A model generated the notes under the pieces. It ran no database searches. It was not told the DNA's origin and was given only the letters and a program-made list of their open reading frames with translations. From positions 1 to 64,000 of the forward strand of contig NZ_SRHX01000009.1 in the NCBI RefSeq assembly GCF_004565475.1: 64,000 nt of DNA, given 5' to 3'. The first letter of the stretch is position 1. Every line of letters begins with the position of its first letter. This stretch comes from Lonepinella koalarum. Its GTDB lineage: Bacteria; Pseudomonadota; Gammaproteobacteria; Enterobacterales; Pasteurellaceae. A program made the position numbers and the translations under genes. This document shows, piece by piece, positions 1 to 8,866 of this stretch.

Positions 1-127
1 TAGGACATACCCGTAGAGCTTGTGAAGTGAATCTCATTAGAGATCAGCAGCAAGAACCCACCGAGAGTAGCCCCCGAAAGGGGGAGCTAGTAGGAATCCC
101 CATCCTTTAGGGCGGGGAGGATGTCAA
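1..127 (+). mobile_element. Right end of an IS200/IS605-family element (tnpB side)
   Basis: The first 127 bases carry the end of a tnpB reading frame overlapping a short GC-rich hairpin (CCCC, ATCCTTTAGG loop, GGGG, about 88-118) followed by ATGTCAA at 121-127. This arrangement, a TnpB C-terminus ending in a GIPIL-type sequence on top of a subterminal hairpin, is the usual right end of IS200/IS605 elements. In that family the same stretch is the 3' part of the omega RNA and the bases just after the end act as guide. The element starts outside the window, so it is not known whether tnpA is present. The exact end at 127 is inferred from the family pattern. Confidence 0.75.
3..110 (+). CDS. tnpB: TnpB-type RNA-guided nuclease, C-terminal fragment (cut by window start)
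   Basis: Reading frame 3 runs into the window open and stops at TAG 108-110, giving 35 residues that begin GHTRRACEVNL, contain QQQEPTE and end GIPIL. The RRACE/QQEPTE/GIPIL spacing is the typical tail of IS605 OrfB (TnpB) proteins. The stretch SSPRKGE between them is short and charged. The RuvC-like catalytic residues lie upstream, outside the window, so activity cannot be judged. Members of the family are RNA-guided DNA nucleases that help keep the element in place. Confidence 0.75.
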   Translation, partial: GHTRRACEVNLIRDQQQEPTESSPRKGELVGIPIL

Positions 128-152
128 ACTAAATAACTTTGAGAATAAATCT

Positions 153-635
153 ATGAGAATACGATTCAAATACTTACCTCTAATATCATTTTGTTTAGTG
201 GGTTGTTTCAATATTTCATCAGATATGATTGAGACAAGAAGAATTGATGCGGAGAATGAAAAATTTAAATCGACATTACCAAGCCCTAATGCGGACTATG
301 GAATACTACCTAAAAATTATCAGAAAAAAGCTACAGAATATCTTAAATCAACATTAAAAGATCCTGATTCGGCAAAGTTTTCTAATTTTACTAAACCTCG
401 TAAAGAACATGTTATTTACTCGAAGGGAAAGTATATTACACCTAATGATGTATTCTATGGATACTCTGCTTGCGTTCTAGTTAATGCTAAAAATTCTTAT
501 GGCGGTTATGTGGGAAATCAACTTTACTGGATATTTTTTTATAATAGAGAAGTTTTTAGAACTCAAAAAGTAGATGTTGGATTTGGAGCATCAATTTATA
601 GGGGGCGAGCGATCAATTGTGAAGATGGTGATTAA
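153..635 (+). CDS. Predicted lipoprotein of unknown function
   Basis: A 160-residue protein with a short signal peptide and lipobox (LVGC, Cys18), so it is probably lipidated and membrane anchored. The mature part contains LKDPDSAKF and a YSACVLVNAKNSYGGYVG block followed by an aromatic LYWIFFYN stretch. I recognise this layout from small conserved secreted proteins of Proteobacteria but cannot assign a function. The start lies only 25 bp after the IS end, with a weak ribosome site (GAGAA), so the insertion may have replaced its promoter. A strong hairpin terminator follows at 666-705. It is more AT-rich than the neighbouring zwf and gnd genes. Confidence 0.7.
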   Translation: MRIRFKYLPLISFCLVGCFNISSDMIETRRIDAENEKFKSTLPSPNADYGILPKNYQKKATEYLKSTLKDPDSAKFSNFTKPRKEHVIYSKGKYITPNDVFYGYSACVLVNAKNSYGGYVGNQLYWIFFYNREVFRTQKVDVGFGASIYRGRAINCEDGD

Positions 636-665
636 AATTGAATAGAATACATACTAAAATTTACA

Positions 666-705
666 AAATACCTGTTTTTAGGATAATCATCCAAAACAGG
701 TATTT
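666..705. terminator. Rho-independent terminator after the lipoprotein gene
   Basis: A perfect 13-bp inverted repeat (AAATACCTGTTTT at 666-678 and its complement at 693-705) with a 14-base loop, followed by CGTTTTATTT. It ends transcription of the upstream lipoprotein gene before cysQ. Confidence 0.8.
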
Positions 706-788
706 CGTTTTATTTAACGAATATCATTCGTCAACTTTCTCAAATTTTGCTACACTAAATCCACTTCTGATTCCACCTAGGATTTTCT

Positions 789-1601
789 ATGCAACTTACT
801 GATCAACTTCTTCAATCTGTACTACATATTGCTAATGAAGCAGGTAAAATCTTAGAAGATTTCTATCTAAAATCTGAATCTATTGAAATTCATACAAAAT
901 CAGATAATACCCCCGTGACAGAAGTTGATTTAGCCATTAGTCAATTTCTAACTCAAAAACTCGCCATTCTTACCCCTGATATTCCAATACTTTCTGAAGA
1001 AAATTGTAATATTCCACTTTCTGAACGGCAATTATGGGAAACTTATTGGCTTATCGACCCTTTAGATGGTACGCAGAGATTTATTGATCGCACAGGGCAA
1101 TTTTCTATTCTTATTGCATTGATACATCAGCACCAGCCTATTTTAGGGGTTATTCACGCTCCGATCTTGCAAAAAACCTATTATGCAATGCAGGGATTTG
1201 GGGCATATAAAATGGAAGATAATCATCATCAACGTTTAATCTCTCGTCATATAGATGCCACTAAACCGCTTAAAATTGCCGTGGGTTCAGAAAGCCATAA
1301 GCAAAAAGTACGGTGTATCTTGCCCGAGAATTTTCCTTGTGAATTTATTGTGTATGGTTCTAGTGGCTTAAAGGGTGGCTTGGTAGCAGAGGGTACAGCG
1401 GACTGTTATGTGCGTTTAGGCAATACTAGTGAATGGGACACGGCAACTGCTGAAATTCTACTCAGTGAGTTAAATGGGAATATTTTTGATCCCCATTTTT
1501 TACCTTTAACTTATAATCAACAGGAAACCTTTATTAATCCGCATTTTGTAATGACAGCGGATCGAGAAGTAAACTGGCAAAAAATCTTTTGCTTCAATTA
1601 G
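789..1601 (+). CDS. cysQ: 3'(2'),5'-bisphosphate nucleotidase CysQ
   Basis: A 270-residue member of the inositol monophosphatase superfamily. The metal-binding motifs are present: EE at 70-71, DPLDGT at 90-95 and WDTATAE with Asp217. CysQ hydrolyses 3'-phosphoadenosine 5'-phosphate to AMP and phosphate in the cytoplasm, recycling the by-product of sulfate activation and of phosphopantetheine-type transfers. Length fits the family (about 246-270). It stands 76 bp upstream of zwf, in the same direction, and could share a transcript. SuhB-type inositol phosphatase is a less likely alternative because the overall sequence reads as CysQ. Confidence 0.88.
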   Translation: MQLTDQLLQSVLHIANEAGKILEDFYLKSESIEIHTKSDNTPVTEVDLAISQFLTQKLAILTPDIPILSEENCNIPLSERQLWETYWLIDPLDGTQRFIDRTGQFSILIALIHQHQPILGVIHAPILQKTYYAMQGFGAYKMEDNHHQRLISRHIDATKPLKIAVGSESHKQKVRCILPENFPCEFIVYGSSGLKGGLVAEGTADCYVRLGNTSEWDTATAEILLSELNGNIFDPHFLPLTYNQQETFINPHFVMTADREVNWQKIFCFN

Positions 1602-1677
1602 TGATAGCTATTTGAAAATTCTATGTGAATAGTGCATAGTATGGCGATAGTTTATCATTTTACTAGGATATAATAAT

Positions 1678-3165
1678 ATGAATGCAGAAAATAATTGTAT
1701 TGTGATTTTTGGTGCGTCAGGTGATTTGACTCATCGTAAATTAATTCCAGCCCTTTATAATCTCTATAAAATTGGACGTTTAACTGAAAATTTTTCTGTG
1801 CTAGGCGTTGCTCGCTCAGACTTAAATGATGAAAGTTTTCGTGATAAAATGCGTAATGCTTTGATTAAACATGAGAAAGCATCGGGAGAAAAGTTAGATA
1901 AATTTTGTTCACACTTATATTATCAATCTGTGAACACTTCTGATGCTCAAGATTATGGTAAATTAGTGCCACGTCTTGATGAATTACACGATCAATATCA
2001 AACTTGTGGTAATACCCTTTATTATCTTTCCACTCCACCAAGCCTTTATGGTGTGATTCCTGAATGTTTAGCTGCTCACGGCTTAAATACCGAAGAATTT
2101 GGTTGGAAACGCATTATCGTGGAGAAACCCTTTGGTTATGATTTGAAAACCGCTCACGAATTAGATATTCAAACTCATCGTTTCTTTGAAGAACATCAAA
2201 TTTATCGTATTGACCATTACTTAGGCAAAGAAACCGTACAGAATCTGCTTGTTTTACGTTTTTCTAATGGATTATTTGAGCCACTCTGGAACCGTAATTT
2301 TATTGATTATGTGGAAATTACGGGAGCAGAATCTATTGGTGTAGAAGAACGTGGCGGTTATTATGATGGTTCAGGTGCGATGCGCGATATGTTCCAAAAC
2401 CATTTATTGCAAGTTTTAGCTATGGTTGCCATGGAGCCTCCGGCAATTATTAATGCCGATTCTATGCGTGATGAAGTGGCTAAAGTATTACATTGTTTAC
2501 ATCCGTTAAGTGAAGAAGATATTCAAAACAATTTAGTATTAGGTCAATATACCGAAGCTCAAATTGATGGAGAATATGTTAAGAGTTATTTACAAGAAAA
2601 AGGTGTACCGGAAGATTCAAATACTGAGACCTTTATGGCGTTACGTTGTAAAATTGATAACTGGCGTTGGGCTGACGTGCCGTTTTATGTACGTACTGGT
2701 AAGCGTTTGCCAGCTCGAGTAACGGAAGTCGTGATTCATTTTAAGGTTACGCCACATCCAGTGTTCAGCCAAAATGCCCCAGAGAATAAATTGATTATTC
2801 GTATTCAACCAGATGAAGGGATCTCCATGCGTTTTGGGTTAAAAAAACCGGGAGCAGGCTTTGAAGCTAAAGAAGTTTCGATGGATTTTCGTTACTCTGA
2901 TCTAAGTGGAGCATCAAGTTTATTAACCGCTTATGAACGTTTATTATTAGATGCTATGAAAGGCGATGCGACCTTATTTGCTCGTACGGATGCGGTACAC
3001 GCTTGTTGGAAATTTGTACAGCCTATTTTAAATTATAAAGAAAATCGTGGTCGAGTGTATGAATATGAGGCAGGAACTTGGGGACCAAAAGAAGCAGATA
3101 AGCTTATTGCTAAGTCCGGTCGAGTATGGCGCAGACCGAGTGGTCAGATGAAGAAAAAGATTTAG
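1678..3165 (+). CDS. zwf: Glucose-6-phosphate 1-dehydrogenase
   Basis: A 495-residue enzyme that oxidises glucose 6-phosphate to 6-phosphogluconolactone with NADP+, the first step of the oxidative pentose phosphate pathway. GASGDL at 12-17 is the nucleotide-binding turn, EKPFG at 149-153 lines the coenzyme site, and RIDHYLGKE at 177-185 is the family signature with the catalytic His and substrate Lys. Full length. It heads a cluster with pgl 111 bp downstream and gnd further on, so all three oxidative-branch enzymes are encoded together. An uptake signal lies in the gap after it. Confidence 0.97.
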   Translation: MNAENNCIVIFGASGDLTHRKLIPALYNLYKIGRLTENFSVLGVARSDLNDESFRDKMRNALIKHEKASGEKLDKFCSHLYYQSVNTSDAQDYGKLVPRLDELHDQYQTCGNTLYYLSTPPSLYGVIPECLAAHGLNTEEFGWKRIIVEKPFGYDLKTAHELDIQTHRFFEEHQIYRIDHYLGKETVQNLLVLRFSNGLFEPLWNRNFIDYVEITGAESIGVEERGGYYDGSGAMRDMFQNHLLQVLAMVAMEPPAIINADSMRDEVAKVLHCLHPLSEEDIQNNLVLGQYTEAQIDGEYVKSYLQEKGVPEDSNTETFMALRCKIDNWRWADVPFYVRTGKRLPARVTEVVIHFKVTPHPVFSQNAPENKLIIRIQPDEGISMRFGLKKPGAGFEAKEVSMDFRYSDLSGASSLLTAYERLLLDAMKGDATLFARTDAVHACWKFVQPILNYKENRGRVYEYEAGTWGPKEADKLIAKSGRVWRRPSGQMKKKI

Positions 3166-3174
3166 CTTAAGCAA

Positions 3175-3183
3175 AAGTGCGGT
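3175..3183 (+). other. DNA uptake signal sequence
   Basis: AAGTGCGGT followed by an AT-rich tract (GAAAAATTAAG...TTTT), matching the extended Haemophilus-type uptake signal. It sits alone between zwf and pgl, not as an inverted pair, so here it is not obviously a terminator. Confidence 0.85.
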
Positions 3184-3276
3184 GAAAAATTAAGAAATTT
3201 TTAGTTAAGCCATACATTTAGAATACTTATGTATTGATCTTTTTTGATGTAAAAGAGTTAAACAGGAGAAAAATAG

Positions 3277-3975
3277 ATGAACACAATTATTTTTGAAAAT
3301 GCTCAAAGTGCAGTAGAAAAAATTGCACAAGAATTCAAAGTTTATAGTCTTAAAGGTTACCCTGTGCATATTTCTCTATCCGGAGGGAGTACGCCTAAAT
3401 TGCTATTTAAAACCTTAGCTACTGCTCCTTATAACACAGAAATTCAATGGCAAAATCTGCATTTTTGGTGGGGCGATGAACGTATGGTTGTCCCAACCGA
3501 TCCTGAAAGTAATTACGGTGAAGTGCAAAAATTGCTATTTGATCATATTCAAATCCCAGCGGAAAATATCCACCGCATTCAGGGTGAAAATGATCCCCAA
3601 GCTGAACTTAGTCGTTTTGAACAAGAGATTCAAACTGAAATTCCGAACGGTGAATTTGATTGGATCATTTTAGGCATGGGGAATGATGGACACACCGCAT
3701 CATTATTTCCATATCAAACCGATTTTAATGATCCTAATTTAGTGGTGATTGCCAAACACCCAGAAAGCGGACAGTTACGAATTTCTAAAACGGCGAAATT
3801 GTTGAGCCAAGCGAAACGTATTAGCTATTTAGTCACAGGCGAAGCCAAAGCGGACATTCTCAAAGAAATTGCTACGCACTCCGCCGACCAACTGCCTTAT
3901 CCTGCGGCGAAAATTCAAAGTTCCAATGGAGTAACGGAGTGGATTTTGGATCGTGGAGCAGCGAAATTACTGTAA
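3277..3975 (+). CDS. pgl: 6-phosphogluconolactonase
   Basis: A 232-residue cytoplasmic hydrolase that opens 6-phosphogluconolactone to 6-phosphogluconate, the second oxidative pentose phosphate step. Visible motifs are SLSGGSTPK (33-41), WWGDERMV (64-71) and GMGNDGHTASLFP (133-145), which define the NagB/DevB-type Pgl family; the last holds the catalytic His. The gene has a good ribosome site (AGGAGAAAAATAG before ATG) and lies between zwf and a racemase gene that starts 18 bp later. Length is normal for the family. Confidence 0.95.
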   Translation: MNTIIFENAQSAVEKIAQEFKVYSLKGYPVHISLSGGSTPKLLFKTLATAPYNTEIQWQNLHFWWGDERMVVPTDPESNYGEVQKLLFDHIQIPAENIHRIQGENDPQAELSRFEQEIQTEIPNGEFDWIILGMGNDGHTASLFPYQTDFNDPNLVVIAKHPESGQLRISKTAKLLSQAKRISYLVTGEAKADILKEIATHSADQLPYPAAKIQSSNGVTEWILDRGAAKLL

Positions 3976-3993
3976 GCGTTAAGGACTAACAGA

Positions 3994-4692
3994 ATGAAAA
4001 CACTTGGTATTATCGGCGGAATGAGTCCTGAAAGTACAATAACCTACTATCAGCAAATTAATCGTCTAGTGAATCAAAAGCTAGGTGGAAATCATTCTGC
4101 TCCGCTATTAATGGTGAGTGTAGAATTTGAGCAAATTGTACAATGCCAAAAATCAGGCGATTGGCAAAAAGCAGGGGAAATTTTAGCTCAAGCAGGACAA
4201 AAATTAGAGCAGATGGGGGCAGATGCCGTTTTATTGGCAACCAACACAATGCACAAAGTGGCACCCCAAATTATGGAACAAATTAATGTCCCGTTTTTGC
4301 ATATTTTAGATGCGACTGCCAATGTGATTAAGACAAAAGGCTTATATAAGATTGCGGTATTAGGTACCGCTTTTACCATGCAAGATGAATTTTATCGTAA
4401 TGGATTAACCCAGCGTGGTATAGAAATGCTGGTGCCTGATGCAAAAAATCAGCAAGAAATTCACCGCATTATTTTTGCAGAATTATGCGTAGGGAAAATT
4501 CTGCCAACATCAAAACAATTTTATTTGCAGACCATTGCAGAACTTGCTCAACAGGGAGCTGAGGGGGTGATTTTGGGTTGTACTGAAATAGGCTTATTGG
4601 TTCAGCAAAATGATACGGTATTGACGTTATTTGATACTGCTCAGTTACATAGTGAAATGGCAGTTGGGTTTATTCTGGGTGATGAATTATGA
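3994..4692 (+). CDS. Aspartate/glutamate racemase family protein, YgeA-like
   Basis: A 232-residue member of the Asp/Glu/hydantoin racemase superfamily. It starts with the typical GIIGGMSPEST. The two catalytic positions are Thr83 (in ATNTMH) and Cys196 (in ILGCTEIG). Most PLP-independent racemases have two cysteines; the Thr/Cys pair is known from E. coli YgeA, which acts on L-Asp and L-Glu. I infer a similar preference here. The gene follows pgl closely and its stop overlaps the start of a short frame by ATGA, so it probably belongs to the zwf-pgl-gnd transcript. A link to pentose metabolism is not evident. Confidence 0.85.
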   Translation: MKTLGIIGGMSPESTITYYQQINRLVNQKLGGNHSAPLLMVSVEFEQIVQCQKSGDWQKAGEILAQAGQKLEQMGADAVLLATNTMHKVAPQIMEQINVPFLHILDATANVIKTKGLYKIAVLGTAFTMQDEFYRNGLTQRGIEMLVPDAKNQQEIHRIIFAELCVGKILPTSKQFYLQTIAELAQQGAEGVILGCTEIGLLVQQNDTVLTLFDTAQLHSEMAVGFILGDEL

Positions 4693-4769
4693 GCAAATTA
4701 GACCGTGATGTGACTTTTTTAAATCGTGTTTGCCTTGTTTTGAATGTGCCTATGTTATGCAAAGAATGA
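4689..4769 (+). CDS. Possible 26-residue leader peptide or gene remnant
   Basis: A 26-codon frame (MSKLDRDVTFL... ending LCKE) begins in an ATGA overlap with the racemase stop and ends in another ATGA overlap with the ATG at 4766. Such double overlap would couple translation of racemase, short frame and the next gene. It could equally be the 5' remnant of a gene whose body was lost or frameshifted. I recognise no homologue and the call rests on overlap geometry only. Confidence 0.3.
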   Translation: MSKLDRDVTFLNRVCLVLNVPMLCKE

Positions 4770-5524
4770 ATTATGCTGATGCCTATTCCGCATTAATTAA
4801 ACGATACCAAGATATTTTGATGAATAATGATTCTGTGAAGAGATTGTTAGCGGAAAACGATTTATCACATCTTCATTTAGGCTTTGTACCTGAGAATTAT
4901 TCTGATGAAAAAGTGATTGTTTTATTTATTGGGCGAGAAACCCGTGGGTGGAAAATAGGTGATGATATTAATGAATATAATTTTGAAACGATCAAGAAAA
5001 GTATAGCAAAAAGTAAAAATTGGTTTGAAAATCCCAAGCTAAAAAGGGGACATGGTTTTTTTAATTATGTGAAACAGTTAGAAAAAGATAATCCAATAGC
5101 TTGTTTTCTATGGGCAAATATTTTTGCTTGTGATTATAAAAAAGGATGTCCAACAAAGTTAAAAGACAGTATCTTATTTAATGAAATAGAGATTCTCTCT
5201 GTGGAATTAATTAAAGCACAAATTGAGATTTTAAAACCAAATATTGTTATTTTTGCATCAGGTAATCAAGGTGTGCAAACACGCCGAAAATATTTTGAAA
5301 ATTTAAAACCTTCAGGTAAGCGGATTGATGAAAGTTTAGATAAAAAATATCTAGAACGATTTTATTTTTCAGATAACCCTAAAATTATTTGCTATAGAAC
5401 AGTTCATCCGTCAGCAAGACGTGAAGAACCTTGTAAAGCATTACGAACATTACGCACATTATTAAAAAGAAATGTGAGTGAGTTGACAAATTCTAAATTA
5501 ACAGGAGAAAAAAATGTCAGTTAA
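4766..5524 (+). CDS. Uracil-DNA-glycosylase-like superfamily protein, function unknown
   Basis: A 252-residue protein from ATG 4766. I chose this start because it overlaps the stop of a short upstream frame (ATGA) and begins MNYADAY; the frame stays open back to ATG 4730, and ATG 4757 is another option. FIGRETRGW near the N-terminus and a C-terminal HPSARRE block resemble the phosphate- and base-pocket motifs of the uracil-DNA glycosylase fold, but the match is loose. The body is rich in Lys, Asn and AT-rich codons compared with gnd, suggesting a different history. It overlaps gnd by 11 bp, so it is probably co-transcribed. Function not assigned. Confidence 0.6.
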   Translation: MNYADAYSALIKRYQDILMNNDSVKRLLAENDLSHLHLGFVPENYSDEKVIVLFIGRETRGWKIGDDINEYNFETIKKSIAKSKNWFENPKLKRGHGFFNYVKQLEKDNPIACFLWANIFACDYKKGCPTKLKDSILFNEIEILSVELIKAQIEILKPNIVIFASGNQGVQTRRKYFENLKPSGKRIDESLDKKYLERFYFSDNPKIICYRTVHPSARREEPCKALRTLRTLLKRNVSELTNSKLTGEKNVS

Positions 5525-6968
5525 AGGCGACATCGGCGTTATCGGTTTAGCGGTAATGGGACAAAATTTGATTTTAAATATGAACGACAACGGCTTTAAA
5601 GTGGTGGCGTATAACCGTACCACCAGCAAAGTTGATGAGTTCTTACAAGGTGCAGCGAAAGGCACTAACATTATCGGGGCATATTCCCTTGAAGATTTAG
5701 CCGCCAAATTAGAAAAACCACGCAAAGTGATGTTAATGGTGCGTGCGGGTGATGTAGTGGATCAATTTATTGACGCCTTATTACCGCACTTAGAGCAAGG
5801 CGATATTATCATTGACGGCGGTAACTCAAATTACCCTGATACCAACCGCCGTGTGAAAGCCTTGGCGGAAAAAGGCATTCGCTTTATTGGTTCTGGTGTA
5901 TCGGGCGGTGAAGAAGGGGCAAGACATGGGCCGTCCATTATGCCCGGTGGGAACGCCGAAGCATGGCAATATGTCAAACCGATTTTCCAAGCGATTTCAG
6001 CGAAGACTGACAAAGGTGAGCCTTGCTGTGACTGGGTAGGCAAAGACGGTTCAGGTCATTTCGTGAAAATGGTACATAACGGTATTGAATATGGTGATAT
6101 GCAGTTGATTTGTGAAGCCTACCAATTCTTAAAAGACGGTTTAGGCTTAAATCACGAAGAAATGCAGGCGATTTTTGCAGAGTGGAAAAAAACCGAATTA
6201 GATAGCTATCTCATTGATATTACCACCGATATTCTCGGTTACAAAGATACAGACGGCTCGCCATTAGTGGAGAAAATCTTAGATACCGCAGGACAAAAAG
6301 GTACGGGTAAATGGACGGGGATTAACGCCCTTGATTTCGGTATTCCATTAACCTTAATCACCGAATCCGTGTTTGCACGTTGCGTGTCTTCTTTCAAAGA
6401 TCAACGTGTTGCCACGTCTAAATTATTCAATAAAACCATCACTCCAGTCGAAGGCGATAAAAAAGTCTGGATTGAAGCGGTTCGCCGTGCCTTACTGGCA
6501 TCCAAAATCATCTCTTATGCTCAAGGCTTTATGCTGATTCGTGAAGCGTCAGAGAATTTTGAGTGGAATATTAATTACGGTGCAACAGCGTTATTATGGC
6601 GTGAAGGTTGTATTATTCGCAGCCGTTTCTTAGGCAATATCCGTGATGCCTATGAAACCAATCCGGATTTAGTGTTCTTAGGTGCTGATCCGTATTTCAA
6701 AGGTATCTTAGAAAGCTGTTTGAGCGACTGGCGTAAAGTGGTGGCTAAATCTATCGAAGTAGGGATTCCAATGCCTTGTATGGCAAGTGCGATTACTTTC
6801 TTAGATGGTTATACGTCCGCTAATTTACCAGCGAACTTGCTACAAGCCCAACGTGACTATTTCGGCGCGCATACTTATGAGCGTACCGACAAACCACGTG
6901 GCGAGCATTTCCATACCAACTGGACAGGACGTGGTGGCAATACTGCATCGACCACTTATGACGTTTAA
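5514..6968 (+). CDS. gnd: 6-phosphogluconate dehydrogenase, decarboxylating
   Basis: A 484-residue enzyme converting 6-phosphogluconate and NADP+ to ribulose 5-phosphate, CO2 and NADPH. The N-terminal Rossmann motif GLAVMGQNL, the loop SGGEEGARHGPSIMPGG, and KMVHNGIEYGDM with its catalytic Lys and Asn are all present; the C-terminal tail with the RGGNTAST stretch is intact. The ribosome site (AGGAGAAAAA) lies inside the end of the preceding gene, with an 11-bp overlap. It completes the oxidative pentose phosphate set started by zwf and pgl. Two hairpins follow and end the unit. Confidence 0.97.
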   Translation: MSVKGDIGVIGLAVMGQNLILNMNDNGFKVVAYNRTTSKVDEFLQGAAKGTNIIGAYSLEDLAAKLEKPRKVMLMVRAGDVVDQFIDALLPHLEQGDIIIDGGNSNYPDTNRRVKALAEKGIRFIGSGVSGGEEGARHGPSIMPGGNAEAWQYVKPIFQAISAKTDKGEPCCDWVGKDGSGHFVKMVHNGIEYGDMQLICEAYQFLKDGLGLNHEEMQAIFAEWKKTELDSYLIDITTDILGYKDTDGSPLVEKILDTAGQKGTGKWTGINALDFGIPLTLITESVFARCVSSFKDQRVATSKLFNKTITPVEGDKKVWIEAVRRALLASKIISYAQGFMLIREASENFEWNINYGATALLWREGCIIRSRFLGNIRDAYETNPDLVFLGADPYFKGILESCLSDWRKVVAKSIEVGIPMPCMASAITFLDGYTSANLPANLLQAQRDYFGAHTYERTDKPRGEHFHTNWTGRGGNTASTTYDV

Positions 6969-6971
6969 TCC

Positions 6972-7032
6972 AAATAGGGAACTATTTGCCTATTTTATAT
7001 TCTAACTAAGGCGGACATTTTGTCCGTCTTTT
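6972..7032 (+). terminator. Terminator region after gnd
   Basis: Two hairpins in series: AAATAGG...CCTATTTT at about 6972-6996, then GCGGACA TTT TGTCCGT at 7011-7027 followed by CTTTTT. The second is a standard rho-independent terminator for gnd. Confidence 0.8.
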
Positions 7033-7060
7033 TGATATGTTAAATTAAGGAAACTTTATT

Positions 7061-7327
7061 ATGAAAAAACTACTCGGCGTATCATTCTTAGCTGTTTTAT
7101 TAACGGCTTGTACATCAGAATCAAACCAACGTCCGCAAGGTCCACATGGCGAACGTCCACACAATCCACAACTTGAAACAGCAATGAAATCTTGCCGTGA
7201 ATCTGTGGGGCAAAATGCAGACCGTAGTAAATTTGCAGCTTGTATGAAAGAAAAAGGTTTTGAAAAACCAGCGAGTAAACCAGCTTCAAAACCAGCGAGT
7301 AAACCAGCTTCAAAACCAGCTAATTAG
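7061..7327 (+). CDS. Small lipoprotein with KPAS tandem tail
   Basis: An 88-residue protein with signal peptide and lipobox (LLTAC, Cys17). The mature part has a His/Pro/Arg-rich stretch (PQGPHGERPHNPQ), then a two-cysteine segment (SCRES...AACMKEKGF) that could form a disulfide in the periplasm. The C-terminus is four KPAS repeats ending KPAN, encoded by a 24-bp unit present twice. The Lys/Pro/Ala/Ser tail may be a flexible spacer near peptidoglycan; this is inference. Good ribosome site (AAGGAAAC). Flanked by terminators, so it is likely a single-gene unit. Confidence 0.75.
   Translation: MKKLLGVSFLAVLLTACTSESNQRPQGPHGERPHNPQLETAMKSCRESVGQNADRSKFAACMKEKGFEKPASKPASKPASKPASKPAN
7265..7324 (+). 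repeat. In-frame 24-bp tandem repeat encoding KPAS units
   Basis: A 24-bp unit beginning AAACCAGCGAGT occurs at 7265-7288 and 7289-7312, followed by a partial copy to 7324. Each unit encodes KPASKPAS; gain or loss of a unit keeps the frame, so strain length variation is likely. Confidence 0.9.
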
Positions 7328-7341
7328 TTGTTATATAAACA

Positions 7342-7370
7342 AAAAGTGCGGTATTTTCTACCGCACTTTT
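7342..7370. terminator. Bidirectional terminator made of paired uptake signals
   Basis: AAAAGTGCGGTA and its complement TACCGCACTTTT are separated by a short TTTTC loop. The pair forms a 12-bp stem with T-runs on both strands, serving the small lipoprotein gene and the convergent ilvC. Confidence 0.9.
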
Positions 7371-7384
7371 CTCATTCATGTCAA

Positions 7385-8866
7385 TTAAGCCTGAGATGAA
7401 ATACGTTTCATATCTGTCATATAACCACGTAATTCTTGACCGATTAATTCAATCGGGTGATTACGAATCGCATCATTCACATCACGTAATAACACGTTAT
7501 CAATTTCAACCGTTGGTGCTGGTTCACCTAAGTCACCTTTTTGTAAGGTTGGAATAATTTTTTCCGCTAAAATTGGTGTGGCTACGTGGGAGAATAGATA
7601 GTTACCATATTCTGCTGTATCAGAAATTACCACGTTCATTTCATATAAACGTTTACGAGCAATGGTGTTGGCAATTAATGGTAATTCGTGTAAAGATTCG
7701 TAGTAAGCGGATTCTTCATAGATACCACTTGCTACCATAGTGTCAAACGCAAGCTCAACGCCGGCTTTTACCATAGCTACCATTAACACACCATTGTCAA
7801 AATATTCTTGTTCAGAAATTTTAATACCATCTGCTTTTGGTGCATTTTCAAAAGCGGTTTTGCCAGTTTCTTCACGCCATGTTAATAGATTTACATCATC
7901 GTTTGCCCAGTCTGCCATCATAGTTGATGAAAATTCGCCACTGATAATATCGTCCATGTGTTTTTCAAATAAGAACGTTAATTCTTCTTTGATTTGTTCA
8001 GATAATTCAAAGGCACGCAATTTGGCACTGTTAGATAAGCGATCTAACATGAGCGTAATGCCACCTTGTTTTAATGCTTCAGTAATCGTTTCCCAGCCGT
8101 ATTGAATTAATTTACCGGCGTAAGCGGGGTCTTTGCCGTCAGCCACTAATTTGTCGTAGCAGACGATAGATCCTGCTTGTAACATACCGCAAAGAATGGT
8201 TTGTTCGCCCATTAAGTCAGATTTTACTTCTGCTACGAATGAAGATTCTAATACACCTGCACGGTCGCCCCCTGTAGCACTTGCCCATGCTTTAGCGATT
8301 GCCATGCCTTCACCTTTCGGATCATTTTCAGGGTGAACAGCGATTAAGGTTGGCACACCAAAACCACGTTTATATTCTTCACGAACTTCCGTTCCTGGGC
8401 ATTTTGGTGCAACCATGACGACGGTGATGTCTTTACGAATTTGTTCACCTACTTCAACGATATTGAAACCATGCGAATAACCAAATGCAGCACCATTTTT
8501 GATTAACGGCATGACATCCGCTACCACTTTTGAGTGTTGTTTGTCTGGGGTTAAGTTGATGACTAAATCCGCAGTTGGAATGAGTTCTTGGTAAGTGCCA
8601 ACTTTAAAACCATTTTCGCTAGCACGTTGGAATGAGGCACGTTTTTCTGCAATCGCTTCTGGACGTAACGCATAGCTCACATCTAAGCCAGAATCACGCA
8701 TATTTAAACCTTGGTTTAAGCCTTGCGCACCACAGCCGATAATCACCACTTTTTTGCCTTTTAAGAAGTTACAACCATCGGCAAATTCATCACGATCCAT
8801 AAAGCGACAACGACCGAGTTGATCGAGTTTTTGACGTAAATTTAATGTATTGAAATAGTTAGACAT
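7385..8866 (-). CDS. ilvC: Ketol-acid reductoisomerase (long form)
   Basis: A 493-residue enzyme of valine and isoleucine synthesis that isomerises and reduces acetolactate or acetohydroxybutyrate with NADPH. It is the long, class II type found in enteric and Pasteurellaceae bacteria. [12 protein letters not shown] is the NADPH-binding turn; [12 protein letters not shown] and the two C-terminal helical knots ([22 protein letters not shown]) are present. Ribosome site AAGGAAAAC on the minus strand. A TATAAT (8913-8918, minus strand) lies about 50 bp upstream of the start. It is divergent from ilvY, its expected activator, but 674 bp away. Confidence 0.97.
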   Translation of the reverse strand: MSNYFNTLNLRQKLDQLGRCRFMDRDEFADGCNFLKGKKVVIIGCGAQGLNQGLNMRDSGLDVSYALRPEAIAEKRASFQRASENGFKVGTYQELIPTADLVINLTPDKQHSKVVADVMPLIKNGAAFGYSHGFNIVEVGEQIRKDITVVMVAPKCPGTEVREEYKRGFGVPTLIAVHPENDPKGEGMAIAKAWASATGGDRAGVLESSFVAEVKSDLMGEQTILCGMLQAGSIVCYDKLVADGKDPAYAGKLIQYGWETITEALKQGGITLMLDRLSNSAKLRAFELSEQIKEELTFLFEKHMDDIISGEFSSTMMADWANDDVNLLTWREETGKTAFENAPKADGIKISEQEYFDNGVLMVAMVKAGVELAFDTMVASGIYEESAYYESLHELPLIANTIARKRLYEMNVVISDTAEYGNYLFSHVATPILAEKIIPTLQKGDLGEPAPTVEIDNVLLRDVNDAIRNHPIELIGQELRGYMTDMKRISSQA

